Below the pieces are notes generated by a model. That model worked only from the letters and a program-made list of their open reading frames with translations. It had not been told where the DNA came from and ran no database searches. This document shows, one piece after another, positions 34,798-45,294 of a DNA stretch of 64,000 nt. Source of the DNA: Stropharia rugosoannulata (lineage: Eukaryota > Basidiomycota > Agaricomycetes > Agaricales > Strophariaceae). Both the position numbers and the translations under genes were made by a program. Within the stretch, counting starts at the first letter, position 1; every line of letters begins with the position of its first letter. The stretch covers positions 1,860,001-1,924,000 of the forward strand of contig JANCIK010000009.1 of NCBI GenBank assembly GCA_028532985.1. The letters are read 5' to 3'.

Positions 34798-35183
34798 CCA
34801 GAAATACAGGGAGTAGGTCGGAGCTAGAGTGTGTGTAATGGTCGTAGCAGGAGCTGGTTCAAACTTCAATAGCTAGAACATAAACATAAGCATAACGTTA
34901 CAGTAAAAGGGAAGGATCTATTCAGTCATTCGCAAGTCAAGACTAGTGCGATTATGTCAACCAGCGTTGGCAGTTGCCGCGTTGCCGATCGCGTTGCCGA
35001 TTTATTGCACCCGAGCTCGATCAAAGAAGTCCGGTTACCTCTATACTCACGATGTATGTAGAAGTACTTACTTTTGACTTACTTCCCTATTTCTAGGCTA
35101 GTATCGGTCCTGCCACTGGACGCCTGATACTGCTCTACTGCATACTGTTACATTTTCTGTGACCCAAACCCCCAGCGATATCT
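34798..35183. promoter_or_regulatory. Shared upstream region, DHHC / thioesterase genes
   Basis: 386 bp between divergent start codons. It includes a short tandem repeat (gttgccgatcgcgttgccga near 34980) and an alternative acceptor before the DHHC start. Promoter activity is inferred from position. Confidence 0.4.
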
Positions 35184-36486
35184 ATGGCGCCTTTAATTCA
35201 GGCCATAGCCGTTCATGCGGTTGCTCTCGACCCCACATCCGACTCATTATCTGTAAATAAGCACGATAAAGCAAAACATTACTCTGGTCGTGTTGACCCA
35301 GAATGGACTGTTGGCAGGTTCGTTATGCTCGAATAAGACACTTGAGTTATAGGCACTTATTTTAAATATATGGCGCTTGTACATCCGGTCCAAAACCAAT
35401 CCAAAACTCAGTGTAGCAAATGGCGGTGCGTTGGTGGTCAACTCGATTCAAACAATGAATTTCTCATTCTTTTCTGCTCCGAACATAGGATATATCCTTG
35501 GTCTGATACTGGAAGCATGTATTAAATACCAATCTACCTCCCGACATGTAGATGCGCTTCATGTAACAGCGCACTTTCTGAGAACAACGTATACTACTGC
35601 CTTCACAGTGCACATAGTAACTGTGAAAGTCGGCGCCGGTTTCACCAACATTACTGCAAATCTTGTCCAGGAGGTGCATAATCATATTACAATCTAGTTC
35701 GCATTATCTTGTTTCTTATTGTACTCTATAGGACACAGTCAAGATCATGACGCACGTCATATTCGGTGTAAATGATGCACAGCCCGGCACTGGTAGCACT
35801 ACCCTGAGTGCTACCTCTCCATATGCACGTAGACACCCTCTGTATACGCACCCTTCCGAAGCTGTTCTCTTACCGCTTCCACAAGTATTGGGTTTTCGTG
35901 ATCGCGTTAAATGGACGAGAGAACGAGAAATACTCGACAAGAACCGCGTAGATCATCCTAACCGGACAAATCGTGACACAGTGGGTGGCGGAGGTTTGGA
36001 ATGGGGAACTTGGTTTGAGCTTAACGGAGAAGAAGAAAAGATTACGACTCCTTCGCTCTGTTTCCTCGCAGACGTCTTTACGAATGCGCCGGTCTTACTT
36101 CCAAGAAGTGAGCGCAAAGGATTGAAGCTCTCGTAAGCAATCTAAAATGTTGAGTTGGACGTCGAAGTTCAAAACTGTTTTATTCAAGCTGGTTTCCGAC
36201 GATGACGATGACGATTGAATTCAAGAACAAAATACCACCATCATCAACTAAGCATTCTGGTCGTACTGTCGGTATCTATTCGCGCAATGCGTTTGTAACA
36301 CATCCACAAAGTCGTCATGAAACGTATTGTGAGATATGGACAGCCCCTTCCAACATCGGTGAAGGGCAGCCGAACGCTTGTTGGCGAAAGGACCAGGTTT
36401 GCCTTGCTATTTCCACACAGATGTCTTTAGCCGTTCCTATGGAAGTAAACGATAAGAAGGGAAGAGAACAGTCAGCTAAATTATGA
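35184..36486 (+). CDS. Hotdog-fold acyl-CoA thioesterase-like protein
   Basis: Likely a thio-ester hydrolase of the fungal thioesterase-like (TesB/4HBT-related) superfamily. Five exons (35184-35317, 35412-35425, 35489-35673, 35732-36132, 36189-36486) sum to 1,032 nt (343 aa). The first hotdog half shows YSGRVDPEWTVGSVANGGYI, LGLILEACIKYQ, DALHVTAHFLRTTYT and VHIVTVKVGAGFTNITANLV. The second half is more divergent (WFPTMTMTIEFKNKIPP, then VGIYSRNAFVTHPQSRHETY and VCLAISTQMSLAV). Exon 2 is only 14 nt and is required to read GSVANGGY. No targeting peptide is obvious. The substrate is unknown. Confidence 0.85.
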
Positions 36487-36551
36487 CTCATGGACTCCAT
36501 ACACAACCCTTACTTCGGTAACATATTGCTTGTGGACTGATATATAACCGA

Positions 36552-38668
36552 TTACTGTTCATTGTAAATGATAAACTCTTGCTCTACTGCGTTGTTATAT
36601 CTTTTAATTAGTCCTTTCGAGTCTCTGCCAACCCGTAAATCATTGTAAGGCACATGCGCTTCTTTGGCCTGCAGTACTTCTTTTTCAAAACACTGCAGAT
36701 GTTGCATAAGGCGTAGGGCTAGATAAGAATCCTAGAATCCATACATTCAAAAGGCTATATCAGAGACGGTTCGGAAGGTGTACAAACCTTAAGGCAATAA
36801 AGAGCAAGCTCACGGCGGCCAGAGGGGCCACCTGCTTGAAGACCTGAAATTTCTGTGTAGTGAATGACTTCCTTTTTTTCCCCCAAGAAATACGCTGCCA
36901 TGGCATTTAATTTGTAGGCGCCTTTCCCTTTGAATATGTGGTGATTTTCCCTGATATAATGGAAGACATCGAGAACCAATCGCCCGTCATACCCTGGACA
37001 TTTTGTAAAGACGGGTGTTGGGATTTCCAGACGTTGGTAAGAACCTATAAGTAGGATAAGAGATGGTCAGTTGACGTGTCCTGTAATGAGCTTACTTGAA
37101 GACAAACTTACCCTTCATTCGACCAAAAAAAGGGAAGTCCTTCAGCTTTAATGTCTTCGCTCTGGTCAGGAGATAGGGTATGTCGAATTGTGTGATATTG
37201 TAGCCAATGACAATATCTGGGTCTAGTTCGACGAAAAATGTCCTCCATGCCATAAGTAACTCATCTTCGGTGCTGGATGTGTATACAGTACATCCAGAAA
37301 TGGGCGAACAAGAGCCGAGCGTAAAAATCGTGCTACGAATTGGGGTTATACTACCTAGTATAAATCTATTTCAGGGCGTGCATACGGGATGGATGATTGT
37401 TTTTACCGTAGGTAGACACAATGTTGCCTATTTGTACAACTGCCTGATGCGTTGCCTCAGGAAATCGGTCATCAGGTGGGACCTCGCATTCCATGTCGAA
37501 AGATAATATCCGCATTGGGGCGAACTTAGGAGCCCTCTCAGGTACCATGAGAGACGTAAATCTGTGAACAGTTCGTAAGATGAAAATACATAAATAAATA
37601 AAGCAAACCTTACTCTACGGAGACTTCTAGTTGGCAAAATGAGAGTGCCCGGTCCGGTTTGATTCGGGTGTATGATTTAGCGGGAATGTGAAGCCAGTCC
37701 AACGCATTAATCTAGAATGAATTAACGTTCGGATGCAGTAACCAGAAAACTGAAGACTTCACCCTATTGTCCAACATGAAGCGCATAGGATAAGAGAGGG
37801 TAGTTTCGTAGCATCTTTCTGGGGAAGTGAAGAGGTCACGGTATTGACAGTTTCCAGAGGTAAAAAAATGTATGAAAGAAGCAAATCAATCTCATGTACG
37901 GAGAGTGGTAACATGATACAACTTATCTTTTACGCGCCGCATTTGTCGATGATCAAACAGATATATTTTCAGGAAGGAAGAAAATTTGTCCGTGCAAGAT
38001 ATACGTTGCTTATCCAATTCAATCTGGGAAATGAAATCACTCCCCTCGACAGACGCCTGTCATAGACAAAACCCCTGTTAGTGATGTGCATAGATGTTCT
38101 CTCATCGATGTTATGCCTACGTTGATATAATCTCGTAAGGGTGCTAAGTCGTCGTCCGAAAATCCCTGAGGAGTTGGATAGTAGAAATAATGCTCGAATC
38201 CTAGCACACGAGCCAGAATAGAGTGGCCTTCCTGTTACTGTTTTTGACATCCAGCTCGTAAAAGGTGTATAAGTACATACTTTAGTAACACCAAAGACAT
38301 GTATTTCTGAGCAGCCAGAACGTTGATTACCCCCCCCGAATTTCAAGCTGCTGGAAAGCTTTCTATTTTGTTATTTCAAATCACGTCCACGGAGATTCCG
38401 TATTGCGTACTGATAGATTTTTGTTCACTAGGGTAAGGGAGAACTGTTCTAGCCCAAGAAGTGTCTTCCGCGTCCGAGTTGCGCAGACCATCTGTTGCTA
38501 TTGCAAAGGAGTCAGGAGCGCACATTATTCAGATACCATGGCTGATTACACGAACTGAAACTGACCTGTAATTCCAGACATCCTTTCAAGAACTTCAGTG
38601 AATGACTCATGAGCGATAACGCATGTATTTGTCCCAGCTTCAGAAGCGGGTGCTGGGGCATTAGACAT
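36552..38668 (-). CDS. DNA polymerase delta-like protein truncated after the exonuclease domain
   Basis: Resembles the N-terminal domain and 3'-5' exonuclease of the delta catalytic subunit (POL3/POLD1). The proposed start is the ATG at 38668 (MSNAPAPASEAGTN); N-terminal exon borders are uncertain. Readable segments in order: FQQLEIRGG, GCSEIHVFGVTK, EGHSILARVLGFEHYFYYPT, FSSFLKIYLFDHRQMRRV, YETTLSYPMRFMLDN and INALDWLHIPAKSYTRIKPD. Exo I is MRILSFDMECEV, Exo II is DPDIVIGYNITQFDIPYLL, and Exo III is RRELALYCLKDSYLALRLM, with all acidic catalytic residues present. About 50 codons later the frame ends (KRYNNAVEQEFIIYNEQ, stop at 36552), 66 bp from the convergent thioesterase stop. No polymerase palm, fingers or zinc motifs exist in the window. 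Exons from 37830 to the stop splice cleanly. Confidence 0.8.
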
Positions 38669-39327
38669 ATTGATCGACGAAGGATAGATCTTTCGGGTAG
38701 ATAAAAAACTTGGCGTAGGCCAGATAAAGGAAGTGTAAACTTCTCGACCACTATATCAAACAGAAACTAGACGCGTCGTTAACAAAATGTTATATAGGTT
38801 GAGAGTGTGATCTCAACTCACCACAAGTGGGAAATCAACATTGAAATGCAATTCAGATGCCAAGAATAGTTTTGACCAGTTCTTGTTGGGAGTCTCGGAT
38901 CTTTTGTATTCCCATTAGTCAGACCGTTGGAATATTTAGTGAAAACGTAACGACCGCTCCTATTGATCTTCCAGGACTGTACAAACTACTTTGCACACAG
39001 AGCAGGGGCAAAGCGGGACAGCGTGGCCTCTTGAATATCAATGAATTTTGACCATTGGAATCTGAGCCCGGATATTACTTGGAATGATTTAGAATTTGAG
39101 AAAGAATTAAGTAGTAACTGTTTGGTGACTGTTTGAGTACTATGTCTCCTGATTCTCTGAACTGTCAGGAGTGTGCAATACTCACCATTCATCAATCTCC
39201 CATCTTCATTGTAGTGCTATTAGATGCAGGGAAGTTAGAGAGGAAGGAAGAAGAGATGTATGCGATAGTTATGAGTCATGACCAAGTTGATTGTTTACAA
39301 GCTAAATTAAGCCCAAACACGGAGCCC
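38669..39327. other. Region between the polymerase-like gene and the LTR element
   Basis: 659 bp. It should hold the promoter of the polymerase-like gene and, before the LTR insertion, part of the dynactin p62 promoter. Short minus-strand frames (38512-38751 and 38986-39195) have no recognisable domain. Confidence 0.4.
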
Positions 39328-39332
39328 ACTCA
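39328..39332. repeat. Target-site duplication, left copy (ACTCA)
   Basis: Five bases directly outside the left LTR, identical to the five bases outside the right LTR (43403-43407). Confidence 0.93.
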
Positions 39333-39598
39333 TGTGACGGGGCGTGATTCACACGAGTCCCGGCACACGAGTGAGCCTCAAAAGCAACAGACGGATTAAT
39401 GCTGTGGTATTCAAGACTGGGGTCTACATTGTAGGTAGAGCCCCTTTATATACTCTACAGGAATGTTTATACTGTAAATAAATGAGATAGGATGAGTAGA
39501 TAAAAGGATAAGAAATATCTAAGTGGATGAGATTGGGATAAGACAAGGATAAGATAAGATATACTGGAGATTGTGACGACGACAGGCGGTCCGTCACA
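39333..39598 (-). repeat. 3' LTR (left copy)
   Basis: 266-bp terminal repeat with 8-bp inverted ends (TGTGACGG / CCGTCACA). By eye it is identical to the copy at 43137-43402. Confidence 0.95.
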
Positions 39599-39753
39599 TA
39601 CGCCCTCCAGCTGATGTGAAATATCAGCTAAGTAAAATTGAAGTAAAATGTATGTAGTAAGAGTTTGGTAAGAGTTAAGCAAGAGTAAGTCAAAAGCAAT
39701 AGTAATAAGAAAATGTAAAGGGATGTATATATCAAATGCAATTGCCCTGGTTT

Positions 39754-40090
39754 TCAACTTGTCGACTTCCTCCTGTCTCTAGTCGGATACGGGTTGTGTC
39801 GATTGGTTTGCCTGCCCAACCTGCCCGAGAGTGCGTCCAGAACGATCTCGTAAATTTCGTTTGGTTTGAACGTGTTGCCAAAAAGGCGAATAGTTTCCAC
39901 GGCGGCCTGAAGCTTGCAGTGTCGCTCCGTCGGGGAATTGGGGATTGAGTGGGTAGCGGAAGCGACCGTTGGATACGCAGATAATGGTGTCGGCCGGATT
40001 AATCCACGGAAGTTAGTAGTGTTGGATGGGGTGATGAGTGAGCGCGAGAACCCCGGAACAGGGGAGCAGACGGAAGAATGGGTATGCGCC
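39754..40090 (-). other. Second short open frame inside the LTR element
   Basis: Minus-strand frame between gag and the 3' LTR, ending at a TGA at 39754-39756. It is open for about 110 codons and contains a protein-like segment (RHCKLQAAVETIRLFGNTFK, then PNEIYEIVLDALSGRLGRQ). It does not resemble protease, reverse transcriptase or integrase. It may be a leftover of the original polyprotein or an acquired piece. Confidence 0.3.
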
Positions 40091-40502
40091 TGGTGCGCTC
40101 GAGTTTGGGATTAGCGCGTAGTTGAGTGAGTCCGTAGGGTCAACCGGTGCGCATACGGCAGGTGCGGATGGTGCGGAAACGTCCATGTTGACGTCGGTTC
40201 TGGTTGGCGGCTCTTCGGGCAGCGGGGCGGACAACGGATCGGAGACGGAAGTGGTGGCTGTGCCGTCGTCGTTCACGAAAGTAGCGGTCGAAGGGGCAGC
40301 AAAGGGGGAGAGGTTTTGTTGAAACGGAGTCCTTTAGGCAGGGTGTAAGGATAGGGAGACGAAGCAGTAGAAGTAGAGAGTGTAGTAGAAGAAGAAAATG
40401 AAGTAGTGATTGCATCCATTGAATAAAGAAAGTGTGAAAAAGAAGTGGGGTTTTATAGGTGTGAGTTGGGCTTGGGTGGCCCGAGCATGTCATATACTAG
40501 TA

Positions 40503-42950
40503 TCAATGTGGAGAATATTGTCCTATACTCTTTCCACCACTCGCCCTCCAGATCTTTGCAACCGGCGAAGATTTTCTTTGTTGTTTTGGGTCAGGATCAG
40601 ACATAGACCCACCCTTGATGATTTTCAATTTATTTAAAGCAAAGGGCTCACGCCCTCTAAACCTTTTCAAAGGAGTTCGCTTTCTGTCCACGGATTGTTT
40701 GATGTTTTTTTTTGAATAAGCGCCCATCACGGTATTTACCGAGCGCTCATGGACTTGGTCAGATTCGTCGTTGACATCTGCTATGGAGAGCATATTAGCT
40801 TCAATCTCCATAAAATATGTAGCTACATCATCAGGAGACGACATTGTATCTCTTAAGTTGTTTGAAGGGTCCAGGTCCATAGTAAAAACATGTGCATCCT
40901 TATTTTGCACAGACTCCTCTTTTACAACATTCTTTTTGAGACAATTTTGTGGGTAATGCCCCACTTCACCGCAAACCTCACAGTGGCGCGGTTCAGTGTA
41001 ACTGTGTCTCCCAGCCATGTATTTAAATCGGCGGCTTCGGGTAATGTACCCATTAGTGTCATCCCTTTGCTGATTGCCAGAAGAAATTGTGGCATGATTA
41101 TTATTAAACTTTCGTCGCCTATTGCTACGGCGACTGTCAGTCACGCTAGTTGAGTGACTTCTATCTGTCTTATTTGACTTATAGCTTCTGCTACTTTGCC
41201 GACTATTAGAGCTACTTGTGCTCGACTCACGGCTGAATGCACGGCTTGACGAGCTATTTAAGGAACGGCTCGTTGCTTGGCTCGATGTTCGGCTTGATGA
41301 TCTGCTCGACTTACGCCAGTGGCGCTTATTATCCCAGTGTGCTCTCGCAGCAGTTTCGAAAACTGTGGCAGCGTCGATGACATCATCCCAGGTATGTGTC
41401 AGCGGGTCAATTCTCTGTTCCATCAGCTTGCGCCGTATCCAATAGTTCATCCCATAAAATAATTTATCCACACGTTCTTGTGGAGTCGAGGTGCCAATGA
41501 CCATAAATAGTAAACGCAGTTTCGAGGCATATTGCTTAATGGTCAATTTTCTTTGCTCAAAGTGCTCCAATTTCTTTCTTTGCTTCATCCTGTAATCTGG
41601 TGGGAAGCAATACAAAAATAATTCTTTCAAATATTCAGACATAGTCCATTCTTTGTCACTCGCAATTACATAGGTTTCGAAAAATTCAGCGGCTTTGCCT
41701 CCGAGGAAGTCTCCACAGTAGTTAACATGTTCGGATGGCGGGAAACCCGCTTGGCGCATGTAGCGCGCGCACTGTTGTGCATAACGCGAGAACTTGATTG
41801 CATCTACTTCACCATTGTATCTTTCTGGCGGCATAGGTTTAACTGGACTAAATCTGAAGCTAGTATTGCTTCGCTCAGAGCCAAAGGGGCTACACAACGC
41901 TTGAAATTCAAATGGATCAGAATTATCGACGCGCGTAGAGGTTTGCGGCGTCTTTGGTACATATTCATTCCTATCAGTGTTATTAATAATTTTGCCAATT
42001 AGACTTGTAGGCGGCAGTATTACTGATGGAATAAGTGGAGCACGCTTCTCAGCGGGCTTCGGTGTGAAAAAGTTTGTGAATTCGTGCGAAAGCGGGCTAT
42101 TAGCCAGGGGACGCGTACCGCTTCGTTCGACGTGCGGCGTCTGCGGGTTGTTCCCACGCTCGCGGGCGCTTAACAATTCTTCGAGTTGGCGTTTCTCGCG
42201 CTCCATTTGTTCTAAGCGCTGCTTGAGCTGCGTAATCTCATCATTCTGGCTGTCTGGCTGTTTCTCAGGATGGGCTCTCGCTTGGAACTCAGCAAAGCGG
42301 ACTTGCTGTGCATTGGGATTTAACTCAGATTGTGGAATATTAATATTACCCCATTCTCTAGGGTCAATGGCCTTCCCCTTTGCTCTTGGCTGAGAAGGGG
42401 TCTCAAAGTCCGTTAGATTGTTCTCGAATCCGGAGTTTTCGGCCCTTTCAGTTAAGTCATCAAGTTGAGCCTGATGTTTCTTTAACATTCCATGAATTAA
42501 ACCGAATTTTACTAACATGTCTTCCATAATAGGAAAGAGTTGATTGACTGATGCCGTAGTAGTTGATACGGCTACGGCAAGTTCTCTTATATTGACTTCG
42601 GAATCGTCATCGGACAATTCAGTTAAAGACGAGTCAATTCCGTCATTAATATTATTGTTATTCTCATTATCAACATCAATAATAGGGGGCTGCTGCACAT
42701 CCCTAGTAAGGTCCTGTAGATCATCATCTACGGCCTTATTACTGTCTGGCACATCTGTCTGGCCAGCAGTCGACCGAGCACCCTCTGTGTCATCGGCCAC
42801 AATACTACGCTCACGAGTCGCGACCTCGGGTTGAGCGTGAGAGCGCGTGTTAGCGCTCGGTCCCACACCGCTACCCTGCACTCCGGCTCGCGGTACGGTG
42901 TTTTTACTGGGACCAGACTTCGACGGCATAGTAAGCCTCGACGAAGACAT
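40503..42950 (-). CDS. Retrotransposon Gag protein
   Basis: Structural capsid/nucleocapsid protein of the LTR element; single exon, 815 aa, ATG at 42950 (MSSSRLTMPSKSGPSK). Residues 1-130 are low complexity and acidic, followed by a coiled-coil stretch (QLKQRLEQMEREKRQLEELL). The capsid-like region has KFSRYAQQCARYMRQAGFP, FLGGKAAEFFETYV, YLKELFLYCFPPDYRMKQ and HFEQRKLTIKQYASKLRLLF, typical of Ty3-type gag. A Ser/Arg-rich stretch precedes one CCHC zinc knuckle, CEVCGEVGHYPQNC. No protease motif follows and no frameshift partner is visible. The full-length intact frame agrees with a young element. Confidence 0.93.
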   Translation of the reverse strand: MSSSRLTMPSKSGPSKNTVPRAGVQGSGVGPSANTRSHAQPEVATRERSIVADDTEGARSTAGQTDVPDSNKAVDDDLQDLTRDVQQPPIIDVDNENNNNINDGIDSSLTELSDDDSEVNIRELAVAVSTTTASVNQLFPIMEDMLVKFGLIHGMLKKHQAQLDDLTERAENSGFENNLTDFETPSQPRAKGKAIDPREWGNINIPQSELNPNAQQVRFAEFQARAHPEKQPDSQNDEITQLKQRLEQMEREKRQLEELLSARERGNNPQTPHVERSGTRPLANSPLSHEFTNFFTPKPAEKRAPLIPSVILPPTSLIGKIINNTDRNEYVPKTPQTSTRVDNSDPFEFQALCSPFGSERSNTSFRFSPVKPMPPERYNGEVDAIKFSRYAQQCARYMRQAGFPPSEHVNYCGDFLGGKAAEFFETYVIASDKEWTMSEYLKELFLYCFPPDYRMKQRKKLEHFEQRKLTIKQYASKLRLLFMVIGTSTPQERVDKLFYGMNYWIRRKLMEQRIDPLTHTWDDVIDAATVFETAARAHWDNKRHWRKSSRSSSRTSSQATSRSLNSSSSRAFSRESSTSSSNSRQSSRSYKSNKTDRSHSTSVTDSRRSNRRRKFNNNHATISSGNQQRDDTNGYITRSRRFKYMAGRHSYTEPRHCEVCGEVGHYPQNCLKKNVVKEESVQNKDAHVFTMDLDPSNNLRDTMSSPDDVATYFMEIEANMLSIADVNDESDQVHERSVNTVMGAYSKKNIKQSVDRKRTPLKRFRGREPFALNKLKIIKGGSMSDPDPKQQRKSSPVAKIWRASGGKSIGQYSPH

Positions 42951-43136
42951 AGAAAAATGCTATAGCAGAAAAAGGTCAGTAATAAAATTGCAAGAGGACT
43001 TAACTTCGCCTAGGGTCTTGGGTGATCAGTCCAAGATGAATCCGAGGGGTTTGGTCAACGAGCAGTACACTGACAAAGGTTCGGGGTGGTCCCGTAGAGT
43101 ATTGCGAGTACCCAGCTATGAGTACCGTCAAAAATA

Positions 43137-43402
43137 TGTGACGGGGCGTGATTCACACGAGTCCCGGCACACGAGTGAGCCTCAAAAGCAACAGACGGAT
43201 TAATGCTGTGGTATTCAAGACTGGGGTCTACATTGTAGGTAGAGCCCCTTTATATACTCTACAGGAATGTTTATACTGTAAATAAATGAGATAGGATGAG
43301 TAGATAAAAGGATAAGAAATATCTAAGTGGATGAGATTGGGATAAGACAAGGATAAGATAAGATATACTGGAGATTGTGACGACGACAGGCGGTCCGTCA
43401 CA
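43137..43402 (-). repeat. 5' LTR (right copy)
   Basis: 266-bp terminal repeat, by eye identical to 39333-39598. It ends 11 bp before the DCTN4 start codon. Confidence 0.95.
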
Positions 43403-43407
43403 ACTCA
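43403..43407. repeat. Target-site duplication, right copy (ACTCA)
   Basis: Matches 39328-39332 exactly and lies in the 5' leader of DCTN4. Confidence 0.93.
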
Positions 43408-43413
43408 ACGCCC

Positions 43414-45294
43414 ATGGCGCCACCCAGTGTTTCCTACCATTGCTCTTGCCTGTCGTCTTCACCGCACCCCCCACCTCCACATCTACCTTCGTCATCGTAT
43501 AGCTTTCATCCTCTTCATACCCTTTTCTTCTGCGAGGAATGTGACGCCGTTCGCTGCAACCGATGTGTTTCTATTGAAGTCAGCTCTTACTACTGTCCAA
43601 ACTGTCTTTTCGAAGTGCCTAGCGCCAGTGTACGTGCAGAAAAAAACAGGTACGTCGTGTCAAAGGACAACTTGTGGTTGCGCTGAATGATTGCTCAGAT
43701 GTGCGCGTAACTGCTTCATGTGTCCAAACTGTCGAAACACCCTTTCAGTCGTACCTTCTGATCCTCCTGATACCGGCGACGGAAGGATTCCGCTGTCCTC
43801 TCTTAACGAGCCACCCTTTATTCTGTATTGTAACCACTGCAGATGGGACTCTGCAGAAGTAGGCATCACGTTTGAGAAGCCTACCGGACTTGCAGGTAGG
43901 GCCATATTAACCTTTCATGTACAGGTACTCGTGTTAACAAAGAGAAATCAGCCCAGTTACAGAAATACGAAGACTCTGCTCCGGACTCATTGGAATTCGA
44001 GCGTTTGAAGGAACATTTTGAGCCTTTTCTACGTGCATCATCGCTTTCTTCTACCATCGGTGGCCATACCATTACTCACGTCAGCAATGCAGCCCACGCC
44101 CATCACGCTCATTCTAATTCCATCACAGCTGCTGCCTCTGCTGCCTTGGCTCGTGATATCCCCGGAGTGAGCAAATATAACCCTTTGGCACGCAGTACCT
44201 CAGGGAGAGGAGCAAGCAGCAAGGATAGAAGCAGGAACAAGGATGAGATGCCCGAATATCGAAGTAGAGTTGAAATTTCGAAGACGAGTGCTTATGGAGG
44301 GGGAGAGGCAGACGTAGAACTAATGGCCACCGTGGAGGACATCAGTTCGATTGCAGCGTTGGAGCAACGTTGGGTCAATAGTTGGATATCTCCCCTTCAA
44401 ACGAAGTATGTCGATGCTGTCTTTAACCATTGGTTACTTTTAATGGCATTACAGAAATTTAAGACCGCTCCGAATACCTCTTCACTCAAAGAGATCAAAA
44501 CGATGTCCGTCATGCACGCATATTCTGATTAAACCAGAGCAGAAAGCACAGTCAGTGCGGTATAAAATAAAGTTGGTGGCAGCCAATTATCTTCCCGCCA
44601 TTACCGCCTCGCTCCCTCATGCACAAAAAATCGAAGCGGAGCTAGCCAGGAAACCGGCCGGAAAGGTCACTATAGACGATGCTTCTCTAACGGGAATGCA
44701 TGCAGGAAAGACGTATCAGTTCCACCTTGCCCTGAGTAATCCACTATACGACCCAATCCAGGTCAGGCTATCAGCTCCTCGTATCCATGTCTCTACGGCT
44801 CCAGAATCTTCTGAAAAATCCCGTCGCCCGCCTTACGCTATCTCTCTCCCGTCGTCCGCATTTTCCGTCGCTGCATTCGCCGAGGCATGGGAGTACGAAG
44901 ACGACGAAGATATGTTCGGTGTGGATGACGCGGACCAGCTTGGGCGCGAGACAGATGGTCGAGGGAAAGTGCGGACGGTCGGTGTTCTGGAAAGACGGGC
45001 AAATGTCACATTAGTGGGCGGTGAAGTGGTGATTGGCAAGGATGCTAGGGGTGAAGTCAAGGTTAGTCCTGATTTCTCCAATGAAAGTCCGTTATCTTAT
45101 CTGTCACGTAGTTCAATATGTTGGTGTCATACACATACCGATCAGACGATCCCGCCCCATCTGAGAGCAATGATGGTGACGGTTCTGCCTCGAAAACAGC
45201 GGCCAGCAAGCAGCCAGAGGTCAAGACATTCGCCTTTTACACCCTAGTCGATCTGGGCCATATCATATCCAGAGAAATTGAAGCCGATGTATAA
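43414..45294 (+). CDS. DCTN4: Dynactin subunit p62 (dynactin 4)
   Basis: Subunit of the dynactin pointed-end complex that links dynein to cargo. Five exons (43414-43649, 43699-43895, 43925-44405, 44455-45061, 45112-45294) sum to 1,704 nt (567 aa). The N-terminal zinc-binding region has paired cysteines: YHCSC, FFCEECDAVRCNRC, YYCPNC, NCFMCPNC and LYCNHCRWDS, as in p62. The middle includes LKEHFEPFLRA, a His/Ala-rich stretch, and LRPLRIPLHSKRSKRCPSC. The C-terminal beta-rich part has RYKIKLVAANYLPAI, YQFHLALSNPLYDPIQVRL and the end TFAFYTLVDLGHIISREIEA. The coding sequence is intact, but an LTR element sits 11 bp upstream of the ATG, separating it from its native promoter. Confidence 0.93.

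Larger units (their letters stand above)
39333..43402 (-). mobile_element. Non-autonomous LTR retrotransposon carrying only gag (TR-GAG type)
   Basis: A 4,070-bp element flanked by 266-bp direct repeats that look identical by eye, each starting TGTGACGG and ending CCGTCACA, with a perfect 5-bp target duplication. The internal region has one long frame, a gag protein on the minus strand, so the element reads right to left and the right-hand copy is the 5' LTR. In that orientation the LTR carries a TATATAAA box (complement of 43249-43256). A purine run (ggaggg, complement of 39603-39608) near the 3' LTR could be a polypurine tract. No protease, reverse transcriptase, RNase H or integrase frame exists, so it must depend on a partner element. 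The identical LTRs imply recent insertion. Confidence 0.93.

Noticed and set aside
41804..42393. Plus-strand frames inside the LTR element
   Set aside because: They are antisense to the intact gag frame and show no retrotransposon enzyme motifs.
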